A stretch of DNA of 64,000 nt. Origin: Marinobacter sp. HL-58. GTDB lineage: Bacteria > Pseudomonadota > Gammaproteobacteria > Pseudomonadales > Oleiphilaceae. The DNA is taken from contig NZ_LIHP01000017.1 of the NCBI RefSeq assembly GCF_001314605.1, positions 111,184 to 175,183 on the forward strand. The letters run 5' to 3'. The notes beneath the pieces were generated by a model that worked only from the letters and a program-made list of their open reading frames with translations, made no database searches and was not told the origin of the DNA. The translations under genes were made by a program, and so were the position numbers. Of this stretch, positions 7,904-16,422 are shown in pieces. How positions within the stretch are numbered: the first letter of the stretch is position 1; the number at the start of each line of letters is the position of its first letter.

Positions 7904-8851
7904 ATGACCAACGCACTGGAAATTGAAGGTCTGGTCAAGACCTATGGCGACGGCTTTCAGGCCCTCAAGGGTATTGACCTGCATGTGGCCGAAGGCGACT
8001 TCTTCGCGCTGCTTGGCCCGAACGGGGCGGGCAAGTCCACTACGCTGGGGGTTGTCTGTTCGCTGGTGAACAAAAGTGCCGGCAAGGTCAGGGTGTTCGG
8101 CTCTGACATAGATACCCATCTATCCGATGCCAAGCTGAACCTGGGTGTCGTGCCCCAGGAGTTCAACTTCAATCAGTTCGAAAAAGTATTCGATATAGTC
8201 ACCACCCAGGCGGGTTACTACGGTATTCCGCTGAAGAAAGCATCGCAATCGGCCGAGAAGTACCTGCGTCAGCTGGGGCTGTGGGACAAGCGGGACACCC
8301 CGGCAAGGATGCTGTCCGGGGGCATGAAGCGGCGCCTGATGATTGCCAGGGCACTGGTGCACGAGCCGAAACTGCTGATCCTGGATGAACCCACTGCCGG
8401 GGTGGATATCGAGTTACGGCGTTCCATGTGGACGTTCCTTGAGCAAATGAACCGCCAGGGCACCACCATCATTCTGACGACCCATTACCTGGAAGAGGCG
8501 GAAGCTCTCTGTCGCAATATCGCCATCATTGATCACGGCCGCATTTTGAAGAACACCAGCAAGCGGGCGCTGTTGCAGCAACTGAACCTGGAAACCTTTG
8601 TTCTGGATACCGAAGAGCCGCTGTCGGAGGCCCCGCTTCTTGAGGGGTTTGCCACCAGCCTGGATGACGAGGGGGCACTGGTTGTGGATGTAGAGAAGGG
8701 CCAGAGCCTGAACGGCGTGTTTATTCAGTTGGAGGCTCACAACATCCGTGTCGTCAGTATGCGCACCAAGGCCAACCGGCTGGAGGAGCTGTTCATTCGC
8801 ATGGTGGAGGATAACAACACCGGTGCCGCCAGGGAGGGAGATGCGGCATGA
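7904..8851 (+). CDS. yadG: ABC-2 type exporter ATPase (YadG-like)
   Basis: This 315-residue cytoplasmic ATPase has Walker A GPNGAGKST, the signature MLSGGMKRRLMIARAL, Walker B LLILDEPTAG, and the switch histidine in ILTTHYLEEAE. It follows E. coli YadG closely over its length, including the VPQEFNFN and AGVDIELRRSMW segments and the C-terminal MRTKANRLEELF. The start at ATG 7904 matches the family N-terminus (MTNALEIEGLVKTYGDG); the frame is open further upstream. Its stop overlaps the start of the permease gene (ATGA), so translation is coupled. The exported substrate is unknown for this family. Confidence 0.9.
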   Translation: MTNALEIEGLVKTYGDGFQALKGIDLHVAEGDFFALLGPNGAGKSTTLGVVCSLVNKSAGKVRVFGSDIDTHLSDAKLNLGVVPQEFNFNQFEKVFDIVTTQAGYYGIPLKKASQSAEKYLRQLGLWDKRDTPARMLSGGMKRRLMIARALVHEPKLLILDEPTAGVDIELRRSMWTFLEQMNRQGTTIILTTHYLEEAEALCRNIAIIDHGRILKNTSKRALLQQLNLETFVLDTEEPLSEAPLLEGFATSLDDEGALVVDVEKGQSLNGVFIQLEAHNIRVVSMRTKANRLEELFIRMVEDNNTGAAREGDAA

Positions 8852-9621
8852 GAACAGATGCGATGCTGACAGCCTATAAAACCATCGTGGTCCGTGAAAT
8901 CCGCCGGTTCACGAGGATATGGCCACAGACCCTGTTACCGCCTGCAGTAACCATGACGCTGTACTTTATCATTTTCGGTAACCTCATCGGCTCGCGGATC
9001 GGGGCGATGGGCGGTTTCGACTATATGTCGTTTATCGTGCCCGGGCTGATCATGATGTCGGTGATTACCAGCTCCTACGCCAATGTGGTGTCGTCCTTCT
9101 TTTCCATGAAGTTCCAGCGCAGCATTGAGGAGCTGCTGGTATCCCCGGTGCCCAACTGGATCATTCTGGCGGGCTATGTCACCGGAGGGATGTCCCGGGG
9201 GCTGGGCATTGGCCTGATTGTCACCCTGTTGTCCCTGGGCTTCACCCAACTGTCCATCCATCATCTGCCGATGGTCATACTGACGGTTTTTCTCACCTCG
9301 GCCCTGTTCTCGCTGGGTGGATTTATCAATGCCATGCTGGCGACCAAGTTCGATGACATTTCCATTGTGCCAACGTTCGTACTGACGCCGCTGACGTACC
9401 TGGGTGGGGTGTTCTACTCCATCGACATGTTGCCCGGCTTCTGGCAGGGCGTGTCGATGATCAACCCGATCCTCTACATGGTGAACGCATTCCGGTACGG
9501 CATTCTCGGGGTGTCGGATGTCAATCCGTACGTTGCCCTTGGTATGATTCTGATGTTTATTGCCATTCTGTCTGCCATTTCCCTGCGCATGCTGGCGCGC
9601 GGCAAGGGCATTCGTCACTGA
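8848..9621 (+). CDS. yadH: ABC-2 type exporter permease (YadH-like)
   Basis: This is a 257-residue membrane protein with about six hydrophobic segments and the ABC-2 permease signature region near the C-terminal third (LTPLTYLGGVFYSIDMLPG). The N-terminus has an amphipathic stretch (YKTIVVREIRRFTRIWPQT) typical of the family. It pairs with the YadG-like ATPase, whose gene it overlaps by four bases; an AGGGAGGGA site lies just upstream. Together they form a homodimeric-type exporter in the inner membrane. Substrate is unknown. Confidence 0.9.
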   Translation: MRTDAMLTAYKTIVVREIRRFTRIWPQTLLPPAVTMTLYFIIFGNLIGSRIGAMGGFDYMSFIVPGLIMMSVITSSYANVVSSFFSMKFQRSIEELLVSPVPNWIILAGYVTGGMSRGLGIGLIVTLLSLGFTQLSIHHLPMVILTVFLTSALFSLGGFINAMLATKFDDISIVPTFVLTPLTYLGGVFYSIDMLPGFWQGVSMINPILYMVNAFRYGILGVSDVNPYVALGMILMFIAILSAISLRMLARGKGIRH

Positions 9622-9642
9622 TGTCTGGTTCCAGGATTGATC

Positions 9643-10461
9643 ATGGCCCTTATTGATGCCCCGCTGGGCAAGTCCAGCGACTATCCGGATGCTTACGATC
9701 CGGAACTGTTGTTCCCCGTCGCCAGGGAGGAGAACCGCCGCCGTATCGGTCTGGACGACGGGCGCTGGCCGTGGTTCGGTGAGGATCTCTGGCAGGCCTG
9801 GGAAATTTCCTGGCTCAGGCCCGGTGGTGTTCCTGCCGTGGCGTGGGCGGAAATTCGCGTGCCGGCGGCGTCGCCGTCCATCATCGAATCCAAGTCCCTG
9901 AAGTTATACCTGAATTCCCTGAACCAGACGGTGTTTTCCTCGGCTGACCAGGTCAGTCGTGTTATATCCCGCGACCTTTCCAGCGCCAGTGGCGCCTCGG
10001 TTACCGTGGAGCTGCACAGCGTGGACCAGGGCGCGCGGGCAGTCGGTCGGCCGGAAGGTTTCGTGCTGATCGACGATGAGGAAGTGGATTCAGTGGCTTA
10101 CGAATACAGCCCGGACAGTCTTCTGGCCAGGGGCGAAGTGATTTCGGAAAAGCTTTGCTCGCACCTGCTGAAGAGCAACTGCCCGGTAACCGGCCAGCCG
10201 GACTGGGCAACCGTGCTGGTGGACTATACCGGCCCGGCTATTGATCGGGCGGGGTTGCTCGGTTACATCGTCAGTTTCCGCCAGAAACAGGATTTTCACG
10301 AGCACTGCGTTGAAACCATCTTTACCGACCTGATGGCCCGTTGTAAGCCGGAATATCTGTCGGTCTGCGCTCGGTATACGCGCCGGGGAGGGCTGGATAT
10401 CAACCCGTGGCGCAGTACAGCACCGGAGGATGCAGCCGGGCCGCGGCTGATCAGGCAGTAG
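9643..10461 (+). CDS. queF: NADPH-dependent 7-cyano-7-deazaguanine reductase, long form
   Basis: The enzyme has 272 residues and reduces preQ0 to preQ1 with NADPH, the last step before insertion of the base into tRNA by Tgt. It is the long two-domain T-fold form. The N-terminal LGKSSDYPDAYDPELLFPV segment and the SKSLKLYLNSLNQT motif (substrate and NADPH binding) match the family. The nucleophile is Cys180 in KSNCPVTGQPDW, with Asp187 nearby. I chose ATG 9643 over TTG 9637, with AGGA upstream. The next pathway genes, tgt and queA, lie 15 kb downstream. Its stop is only 4 bases from that of the convergent cyclase gene. Confidence 0.93.
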   Translation: MALIDAPLGKSSDYPDAYDPELLFPVAREENRRRIGLDDGRWPWFGEDLWQAWEISWLRPGGVPAVAWAEIRVPAASPSIIESKSLKLYLNSLNQTVFSSADQVSRVISRDLSSASGASVTVELHSVDQGARAVGRPEGFVLIDDEEVDSVAYEYSPDSLLARGEVISEKLCSHLLKSNCPVTGQPDWATVLVDYTGPAIDRAGLLGYIVSFRQKQDFHEHCVETIFTDLMARCKPEYLSVCARYTRRGGLDINPWRSTAPEDAAGPRLIRQ

Positions 10462-10465
10462 TCGA

Positions 10466-11902
10466 TCAGGAATCCTCTTCCTGGCGCAGGCGGTCGGCGG
10501 CGTCCTCGAGTGCGGAAAGGATGGATTCACGTTCCTGTTCGGTGATCTTCTCCGAGTCCAGATACATCGCAAAGCCGCTGTGTTCATGTTCAAGGAAGCT
10601 GCGATTGGGGCCCATGTCCCGGCGGAAGTCCACAACCTCGTAGATGGAAACCGGGCGCCCGAAGCCTTTTACGGTGATCTCGCCCTTGTCCCGGCACATG
10701 ATGCGGTCTTTGACCAGCGAGAAGGTTTCGTAGGAGATCAGGATTTCGCCGGGTTCGGCGAGGGATTCCAGGCGGCTGGCCAGGTTCACTTCCTTGCCGA
10801 TGATGGTGTAGTCCATGCGGTTCTCGGCGCCGAAGTTGCCCACGGTGGTGTAGCCGGTGCTGATACCCATGCGGATTTCCAGCGGCGTCTTGATGCCCTG
10901 GCTGCGCCATTTCTGGCGCATGATCTTCATGTGCTTGCGCATCTCCACGGCCATGGACACACAGGCGAAGGCGTCTTCCCTCTGGCCCCGGCTGGTGGGG
11001 TCACCGAAGAATATCATGATGGAATCACCGACAAACTTGTCGATGGTGCCACCGTACTTGAGAGCCACTTCAGACATTTCGTTGAAGTAGTGGTTCAGCA
11101 GTTCGGTCAGTGCTTCCGGCTCCATTTCCTCGGACAGTTCGGTAAAGCCCTTGATGTCCGAGAAAAACACGGCCAGCTTCTTGCGCTGGGTTTCCAGCCG
11201 TACATCGCGCTCACCGGTAAAGATGGACTGCCATACCTGGGGTGAGAGGTACTTGGACAGTTTGTGGGAAAGCGCAATGGATTGTTCCCGTTGATTCTGA
11301 ATCTGGGTTTTTGCCATCATCAGGGCGCGGGCCTGCTGGTGCGAATAGAAAGCAGTCATGCAGATATAGAGCCCTGTCGCCAGTATGGCGATGATGCTGG
11401 TGATCAATGGCGACTGGAGAGAGTCTGCCGGGCCGACGACCGCTACGCCAATGGCACAACTGGCCGCCATGATAACCGTGCCGAACAGCCACTGGCGGAT
11501 GCCACCAACGATCAGGCAGCTGAACATCAGCATCAGGGCGACGGCCACGGAGGGTATGGCAATCAGCCCGATGCAACCGATAAAGCCTCCCCCGATGGCG
11601 CAGTCCACCAGCAGCATCTTCTGGCGTATGCGGGGCGAGTTGCGGAGGAAGGTTTTGCGGGTAAGCTGGTGAGCAATATGCGGCCAGGTCAGCGCCCCGG
11701 CCAGCAGCCACAGCATCCACAGGCCGAATACATCCTGCAGGACGCCCGAGACAATAATGCCCGCGGTGGCGGTGTAGGCCAGAATCCTGCCGTTATAATC
11801 CGGCATGGGAGGTATGGCGACAGGGTTATTCTGCGAATCCAGTACAGCAGATTTGCTGGCGCTGGAACTGGCGTTACGCAGATCAATCGGGGCGCTCATC
11901 AT
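10466..11902 (-). CDS. Membrane-bound class III adenylate cyclase with MASE2 domain (CyaB-like)
   Basis: The protein has about 478 residues. The N-terminal half is hydrophobic with several membrane segments and resembles the MASE2 sensor domain. The C-terminal half is a class III nucleotide cyclase with all key residues. The metal aspartates lie in VFFSDIKGFT and KFVGDSIMIFF. The adenine-specifying pair is Lys in TIDKFVGD and Asp in RMDYTIIG. The transition-state Asn and Arg lie in VNLASRLE. The architecture is that of Pseudomonas aeruginosa CyaB, which makes cAMP for Vfr signalling; that role here is inferred. ATG at 11902 follows AGGA; 11923 and 11899 are alternatives. Confidence 0.88.
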   Translation of the reverse strand: MMSAPIDLRNASSSASKSAVLDSQNNPVAIPPMPDYNGRILAYTATAGIIVSGVLQDVFGLWMLWLLAGALTWPHIAHQLTRKTFLRNSPRIRQKMLLVDCAIGGGFIGCIGLIAIPSVAVALMLMFSCLIVGGIRQWLFGTVIMAASCAIGVAVVGPADSLQSPLITSIIAILATGLYICMTAFYSHQQARALMMAKTQIQNQREQSIALSHKLSKYLSPQVWQSIFTGERDVRLETQRKKLAVFFSDIKGFTELSEEMEPEALTELLNHYFNEMSEVALKYGGTIDKFVGDSIMIFFGDPTSRGQREDAFACVSMAVEMRKHMKIMRQKWRSQGIKTPLEIRMGISTGYTTVGNFGAENRMDYTIIGKEVNLASRLESLAEPGEILISYETFSLVKDRIMCRDKGEITVKGFGRPVSIYEVVDFRRDMGPNRSFLEHEHSGFAMYLDSEKITEQERESILSALEDAADRLRQEEDS

Positions 11903-11988
11903 GTCAGAAGCGAATCCTGGCATTTGCGAAAGGGTTGCTGTTGGCTCATAAAGCGTCTACCGGTTTATTTGTCATTGTTCGGGTAGAT

Positions 11989-12014
11989 AGTACTTTTTTA
12001 TTGTGGAAAGTACT
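11989..12014. repeat. Inverted repeat AGTACTTT-N10-AAAGTACT in divergent promoter region
   Basis: Perfect 8-bp arms lie at 11989-11996 and 12007-12014. A second pair, ATTGTGG (12000-12006) and CCACAAT (12046-12052), overlaps this region. The site lies between the divergent cyclase and nitroreductase genes and could be an operator. No regulator is recognised from the motif. Confidence 0.5.
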
Positions 12015-12109
12015 TAGACTAAAGACTAACAGTAATACATCTGTCCCACAATTCGTATGGTAGTTCAGGCCTGATCCGACGGCATGCGCCCCCAACAAGG
12101 CGAGAAGAT

Positions 12110-12670
12110 ATGACTGCAGTAATGGATGCATTGATGAATCGTGCTTCGGAACCGCGCCTGTGTGCGCCGGCTCCGGATGCGCAAACTCTGGAAAAAGCCT
12201 TTGCCTGTGCCGCCAGGGCACCGGATCACGCACTTTTGCGGCCCTGGCGTTATCTGGTCATTGAAGGCGAGGAGGCGCTTGCCGCGTTGGGGGATCTGTT
12301 TGTATCCACCTGCAGCGCCGATGCGTCTGACAAAGAGCGGGAGAAGCTTCGAAACAAAGCCACAAGAGCCCCGATGATTATCGTGGGCATCGCATCCCAC
12401 AGTAATCATCCAAAGGTACCGGAGATTGAACAGACCATGTCGGCTGCCGTTGGCATGGGCTATCTGCTCCTGGCCCTGGAAGCTGCCGGTTACGGCGCTA
12501 TGTGGCGAACCGGTGGCCTGGCCTACCATCCGGAGGTGGCACGCGGCCTGGGGCTGGATGACCATGAAATTATCACCGGATTCCTTTACACCGGCAGTAT
12601 CAGTTCAAACAAACCGCCAGTGCCCAGACCACACCAGACGGAGTTCGTCCGCCGCTGGCCGCAATCCTGA
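12110..12670 (+). CDS. YdjA-type small nitroreductase family flavoprotein
   Basis: The product has 186 residues, the size of the minimal nitroreductases such as E. coli YdjA. FMN-binding family motifs are seen: the N-terminal MNRASEPRL segment with the arginine-serine-type phosphate contact, APDHALLRPWRY (the R-P-W loop), and the C-terminal half with GMGYLLLALEAAGYGAMWRTG, given here as two blocks GMGYLLLALEAAG and YGAMWRTG. These enzymes use NAD(P)H and FMN in the cytoplasm; the natural substrate is unknown. The start follows an AAGGCGAG site. It is divergent from the cyclase gene. Confidence 0.8.
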   Translation: MTAVMDALMNRASEPRLCAPAPDAQTLEKAFACAARAPDHALLRPWRYLVIEGEEALAALGDLFVSTCSADASDKEREKLRNKATRAPMIIVGIASHSNHPKVPEIEQTMSAAVGMGYLLLALEAAGYGAMWRTGGLAYHPEVARGLGLDDHEIITGFLYTGSISSNKPPVPRPHQTEFVRRWPQS

Positions 12671-12794
12671 CCGTAGCGCCTTGCCCCTGCCGCTTCAGGT
12701 GGGGGGAAATCCCTTGCCGCTCTGCCTGCCGCGATATCTGCTATTTCGGCTCGAATCCCGCTACAGCCCATGCCCCGCAACAACTCCCCAAAAC

Positions 12795-12810
12795 TGGCAC
12801 TGCGATTGCT
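12795..12810 (+). promoter_or_regulatory. Sigma-54-type promoter for flgB
   Basis: TGGCAC-N5-TTGCT matches the -24/-12 consensus exactly, with the GG and GC dinucleotides separated by the required ten bases. It lies 64 bases before the flgB start. In Pseudomonas, flgBCDE is driven by RpoN with the activators FleQ or FleR; the same control is inferred here. Confidence 0.85.
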
Positions 12811-12874
12811 TTTACTCCTGCATGAAGCATAACCGGCAATATGAATAACGCCGGGTGCAGGAATCGGAGGCAAT

Positions 12875-13276
12875 ATGGCTATTTCCCTGGACAAGGCATT
12901 GGGCATTCACCAGCACTCGCTGGAAGGGCGGGTCAAGCGTGCGGAGGTGCTGGCCAACAATCTCGCTAACGCTGACACACCGGGCTACAAGGCGCGGGAT
13001 ATCGACTTTCAGGCGATGATGAAAAAAGCCCAGGAAGGCATGGAAAGCGGGCTTGGCATGAACCGTACCCATGCATCGCATATGGACACCTCTTCCATGG
13101 GCCAGGACAGCGAACTGCTGTACCGGGTTCCCGATCAGCCGTCGGTGGATGGCAATACAGTGGACGCCCAGCAGGAGCAGACCCGTTTCATGCGTAATGC
13201 CATGGATTACCAGGCCAGTTTCCAGTTCCTGAACGGAAAAGTCACCGGCATCAAAAAGGCACTCTCGGGTCAGTGA
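12875..13276 (+). CDS. flgB: Flagellar proximal rod protein FlgB
   Basis: This 133-residue rod subunit is the first gene of the flagellar cluster. The N-terminal heptad region contains the rod/hook signature LANNLANADTPGYKARDIDF, and the C-terminal region has the helix MRNAMDYQASFQFLNGKV, both typical of FlgB. It assembles above the MS ring and is exported by the type III flagellar apparatus without a cleaved signal. The start follows GGAGG. Length is close to that of other FlgB proteins. Confidence 0.97.
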   Translation: MAISLDKALGIHQHSLEGRVKRAEVLANNLANADTPGYKARDIDFQAMMKKAQEGMESGLGMNRTHASHMDTSSMGQDSELLYRVPDQPSVDGNTVDAQQEQTRFMRNAMDYQASFQFLNGKVTGIKKALSGQ

Positions 13277-13310
13277 TCCGGGCGCAGTCACCTAACTGAG
13301 GAGCAACACC

Positions 13311-13760
13311 ATGTCACTGGGTAGCATTTTCGATATCGCCGGGTCCGGCATGACAGCCCAGTCGCTGCGGCTGAACACTACTGCGTCCAACATTGCCAAC
13401 GCCGAGACCGCCAGTTCCAGTACGGAAGAGACGTATCGCGCACGCAAGCCGGTATTCGCCGCCATTCAGCAGGCGATGCTGAATCCCTCACAGCAGGGCC
13501 AGGCTTTTGGCAGCGAAGAGGGGTCTGGTGCCGGGGTGAGAGTGGAAGGCGTTGTTGAGAGTGATGCCGAGCTGCAGATGCGATACGAGCCAGATCATCC
13601 AGCGGCCAATGAAGAGGGGTATGTGTTCTACCCCAACGTGAACGTGGTCGAAGAAATGGCGGACATGATGTCTTCATCCCGGAGCTTCCAGATGAATGTG
13701 GACATTATGAACAGCGCCAAATCCATGATGCAGCGCATCCTGACCCTGGGTCAGCAGTAA
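13311..13760 (+). CDS. flgC: Flagellar rod protein FlgC
   Basis: The 149-residue rod protein starts MSLGSIFDIAGSGMTAQS. It has the rod signature TASNIANAETASSS and the C-terminal YPNVNVVEEMADMMSSSRSF segment, which is the conserved axial-protein C-terminus (NV-x-x-VEEM). It is exported and forms part of the proximal rod. The gene follows flgB by 34 bases with a GGAG site upstream. Confidence 0.97.
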   Translation: MSLGSIFDIAGSGMTAQSLRLNTTASNIANAETASSSTEETYRARKPVFAAIQQAMLNPSQQGQAFGSEEGSGAGVRVEGVVESDAELQMRYEPDHPAANEEGYVFYPNVNVVEEMADMMSSSRSFQMNVDIMNSAKSMMQRILTLGQQ

Positions 13761-13781
13761 CAACCGAGCGAGGATTGAACC

Positions 13782-14459
13782 ATGAGCGCAATTAACCCGG
13801 CAGACGCTTCGGATGTGCTGAGCAAATATCGCGTGGAGCAGGAGCAGGGCACCAAAGGCAGCAGTGAGCTCGGCAAGAATGAGTTCATGGAGCTGATGAT
13901 TGCCCAGCTGAAGAACCAGAACCCGCTGGAGCCCCAGGAGAACGGCGAGTTTATCTCCCAGCTGGCGCAGTTCAGTTCACTCGAGGAGATGCAAGGCCTC
14001 TCCGGTAGCGTGGATGACGTGGCAAGCCAGTTCCGCTCTACCCAGGCGCTTCAGGCATCGGCCATGGTGGGCCGTACCGTGCTGGCGCCCTCATCCGTGG
14101 GCATCCTGGGGGCTGAGGGTGAAATTTCCGGAAACGTGGAAGTCCCCAACAGTACCGGCAGTCTCCGCATTTCCATTGAGAACCAGGCCGGGGAACGTGT
14201 GCGGCAGATCGATATGGGTGCTCAGCAGGCCGGTGTTACAGGGTTCAGTTGGGACGGTAAGGACGGCAACGGCAACAGTTTGCCTCCCGGTCCTTATAAG
14301 GTAGTCGCCGAGGCATCCACTCCGGACGGCCCCGAACAGTTAGGCACCATGCTCAGTGCGAACGTCGATAGCGTGTCGCTGGGCAAGGGCGGAAATATCA
14401 CGCTGAACCTGGCAGGCATGGGCTCCATCGCTCTGTCGGATGTTGAGCAGGTTAATTGA
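13782..14459 (+). CDS. flgD: Hook assembly scaffold FlgD
   Basis: The 225-residue hook cap protein has the conserved N-terminal export and capping region LGKNEFMELMIAQLKNQNP followed by LEPQENGEFISQLAQFSSLE. The C-terminal beta domain ends with the SWDGKDGNGNSLPPGPY motif common to the FlgD Ig-like/tudor region. It sits transiently at the tip of the growing hook to polymerise FlgE, which the next gene encodes. Confidence 0.97.
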   Translation: MSAINPADASDVLSKYRVEQEQGTKGSSELGKNEFMELMIAQLKNQNPLEPQENGEFISQLAQFSSLEEMQGLSGSVDDVASQFRSTQALQASAMVGRTVLAPSSVGILGAEGEISGNVEVPNSTGSLRISIENQAGERVRQIDMGAQQAGVTGFSWDGKDGNGNSLPPGPYKVVAEASTPDGPEQLGTMLSANVDSVSLGKGGNITLNLAGMGSIALSDVEQVN

Positions 14460-14486
14460 TACCGGTGAATTAGCACGAGGTGAAGT

Positions 14487-16340
14487 ATGGCTTTCAACAC
14501 AGGTCTTAGCGGCTTAAGGGCATCATCGGTTGATCTTGACGTAACCGGTAACAACATATCCAACGCCAGCACGGTGGGGTTCAAGGGCAGCAAGGCCGAG
14601 TTTGGTGACCTTTACGCCAGTGGCTTTCTGGGCTCCGGCAGCAACCCCATTGGTGACGGTGTCCGGGTGCAGGACGTCAAGCAGTCCTTTGGCCAGGGTA
14701 ATATCAGTTTCACCGACAATGGCCTGGACATGGCCATCGACGGCGATGGCTTTTTTGTTCTTAACAATGGCGGTGAGGTTCGTTACTCCCGTGCCGGCCA
14801 GTTTGGCATCGATAAAGACGGGTTTGTTACCAATAACCAGAACATGCGGGTTCAGGGTTTTGTTGCCGATGATGATGGCAACCTGTCTGGCATCCAGGAT
14901 GACTTGCAGATTGAAACCGATAACCTGGCACCCAAACGCACGACCAACCTGCGTTCTGACCTGAACCTGGATTCCCGCGAGTCTGTGTTGGAAAGCCAGG
15001 TGAGAAACTGGAACTCGCTGAGTGTAGATGATCTAAGGGATGAGAGTGTCACCTTTGAGTATGATGGTCAGTCCAGCACCATCGATATTGATGCGGATGA
15101 GGCTGTTAGCGATATCGTTGGCAAACTCCAGTCTGCGTCCGGAGTGTCGGCATCGGCTGCGACGTCTCTTCCGGTCGGTGATATGTCGGATGCCGATTTT
15201 TCAACCTTTCGATTGACGGTTGGTGACGAGAGTTCGCCAAGAGACATCGACCTGGATGGGGTCACGACAGTTGAAGAGCTTGAATCCAGGATCAGGCAAA
15301 TATCGGATCAGTCGATATCCGCGTCGGTTGATGAAGATGGTGTGTTGAGCATTACGCACAACTCGGGCGAGACGCTTCGGGCTGAGTATGAAAACGATTC
15401 AGACCCTGACTTTGATGAATCGGCAACAGGCGTTGTCTCAATAAATACCGACCGTACAGTTACCGGTGTGGACTCAACATCAACGACAGTTGCAGAGGCC
15501 TTTAACGTAGCTCCAGAGCGGATAAACGCTTTCAACCCTCAGGACCAGCGTACATACAATCACGCAACATCCACGACCATCTATGACAGCCTGGGCAACT
15601 CCCACGATATGACCCAGTTCTTTGTGAAGCAGCCGTCGCCGGGTGGTGGCGTGGGTACCAGCGAATGGTCGGTGTACACCCAGATTGACGGTGAGTTTGT
15701 TGGTGGAACAGATGAAACTCCACACAGGGCCCGTTTTAACCAGGACGGTGAATTACAATCGGTGAATGGCGACCCCAATGGGGAAATCCTGATTGATGAC
15801 TGGACGCCCAAGGATGCCGACGGTACGCCGAACGGAGCGGACGGTCCTCCCGCTGACGGAGAAGAAATAACCACTCCCATTCCGGATCCACCTACAAGCT
15901 CGGCTTTTGTGCTGGACCTGGGTAATACCACCCAGTATGGCAGCGAATTCGGGGTGAATGATCAGCAACAGAACGGTTATGCAACCGGTCGATTGTCCGG
16001 GCTGGATGTGTCAGACGAGGGTGTGCTGTTTGCCCGGTATACAAACGGGCAGTCCAAGTCACTGGGGCAGGTGGCGCTGGCTTCATTCAACAATACCAAT
16101 GGCCTGTCTCCGGTGGGTGAAACCACCTGGGTGGAAACTTTCGAGTCTGGACAGCCTATTATCGGCGCTCCGGACACCGGAACCCTGGGCTCCATCAATG
16201 CCAGTTCCGTCGAGGAATCCAACGTGGATTTGTCCGAGGAACTGGTCAACCTGATCATTGCCCAGCGCAATTACCAGGCTAATGCCAAAACCATCGAAAC
16301 CTCCGATGCCGTCACCCAGACGATCATCAACCTCCGCTAA
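14487..16340 (+). CDS. flgE: Flagellar hook protein FlgE with large internal insertion
   Basis: The protein has 617 residues, against about 400-460 in E. coli and Pseudomonas. The N-terminus (MAFNTGLSGLRASS, then NNISNASTVGFKGSK) and the C-terminus (SSVEESNVDLSEELVNLI, then QRNYQANAKTIET) are classical. The extra length is an insertion at about residues 171-345 (14997-15521), between RTTNLRSDLNLD and FNPQDQRTYNHATSTTIYD. The insert is acidic and contains TTVEELESRIRQISDQSISA and SVDEDGVLSITHNSGE, which resemble the flagellin/hook IN repeat found in FliD and flagellins. It would lie on the outer hook surface (inferred). Base composition of the insert looks lower in GC than the flanks. Confidence 0.95.
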   Translation: MAFNTGLSGLRASSVDLDVTGNNISNASTVGFKGSKAEFGDLYASGFLGSGSNPIGDGVRVQDVKQSFGQGNISFTDNGLDMAIDGDGFFVLNNGGEVRYSRAGQFGIDKDGFVTNNQNMRVQGFVADDDGNLSGIQDDLQIETDNLAPKRTTNLRSDLNLDSRESVLESQVRNWNSLSVDDLRDESVTFEYDGQSSTIDIDADEAVSDIVGKLQSASGVSASAATSLPVGDMSDADFSTFRLTVGDESSPRDIDLDGVTTVEELESRIRQISDQSISASVDEDGVLSITHNSGETLRAEYENDSDPDFDESATGVVSINTDRTVTGVDSTSTTVAEAFNVAPERINAFNPQDQRTYNHATSTTIYDSLGNSHDMTQFFVKQPSPGGGVGTSEWSVYTQIDGEFVGGTDETPHRARFNQDGELQSVNGDPNGEILIDDWTPKDADGTPNGADGPPADGEEITTPIPDPPTSSAFVLDLGNTTQYGSEFGVNDQQQNGYATGRLSGLDVSDEGVLFARYTNGQSKSLGQVALASFNNTNGLSPVGETTWVETFESGQPIIGAPDTGTLGSINASSVEESNVDLSEELVNLIIAQRNYQANAKTIETSDAVTQTIINLR

Positions 16341-16356
16341 CCCTGAATACTGAACA

Positions 16357-16372
16357 TGGCACAACTCCTGCT
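16357..16372 (+). promoter_or_regulatory. Candidate sigma-54 promoter for flgFGHIJKL
   Basis: TGGCAC-N5-CTGCT differs from the -24/-12 consensus at one position (CTGCT for TTGCT) and keeps GG-N10-GC. It lies in the flgE-flgF gap, where Pseudomonas also has an RpoN-dependent start for flgFGHIJKL. Confidence 0.65.
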
Positions 16373-16422
16373 TTAACACTGGAAAGACTGGTAACAGTCA
16401 AAATTCCGGCAGGAGTTTTCCC

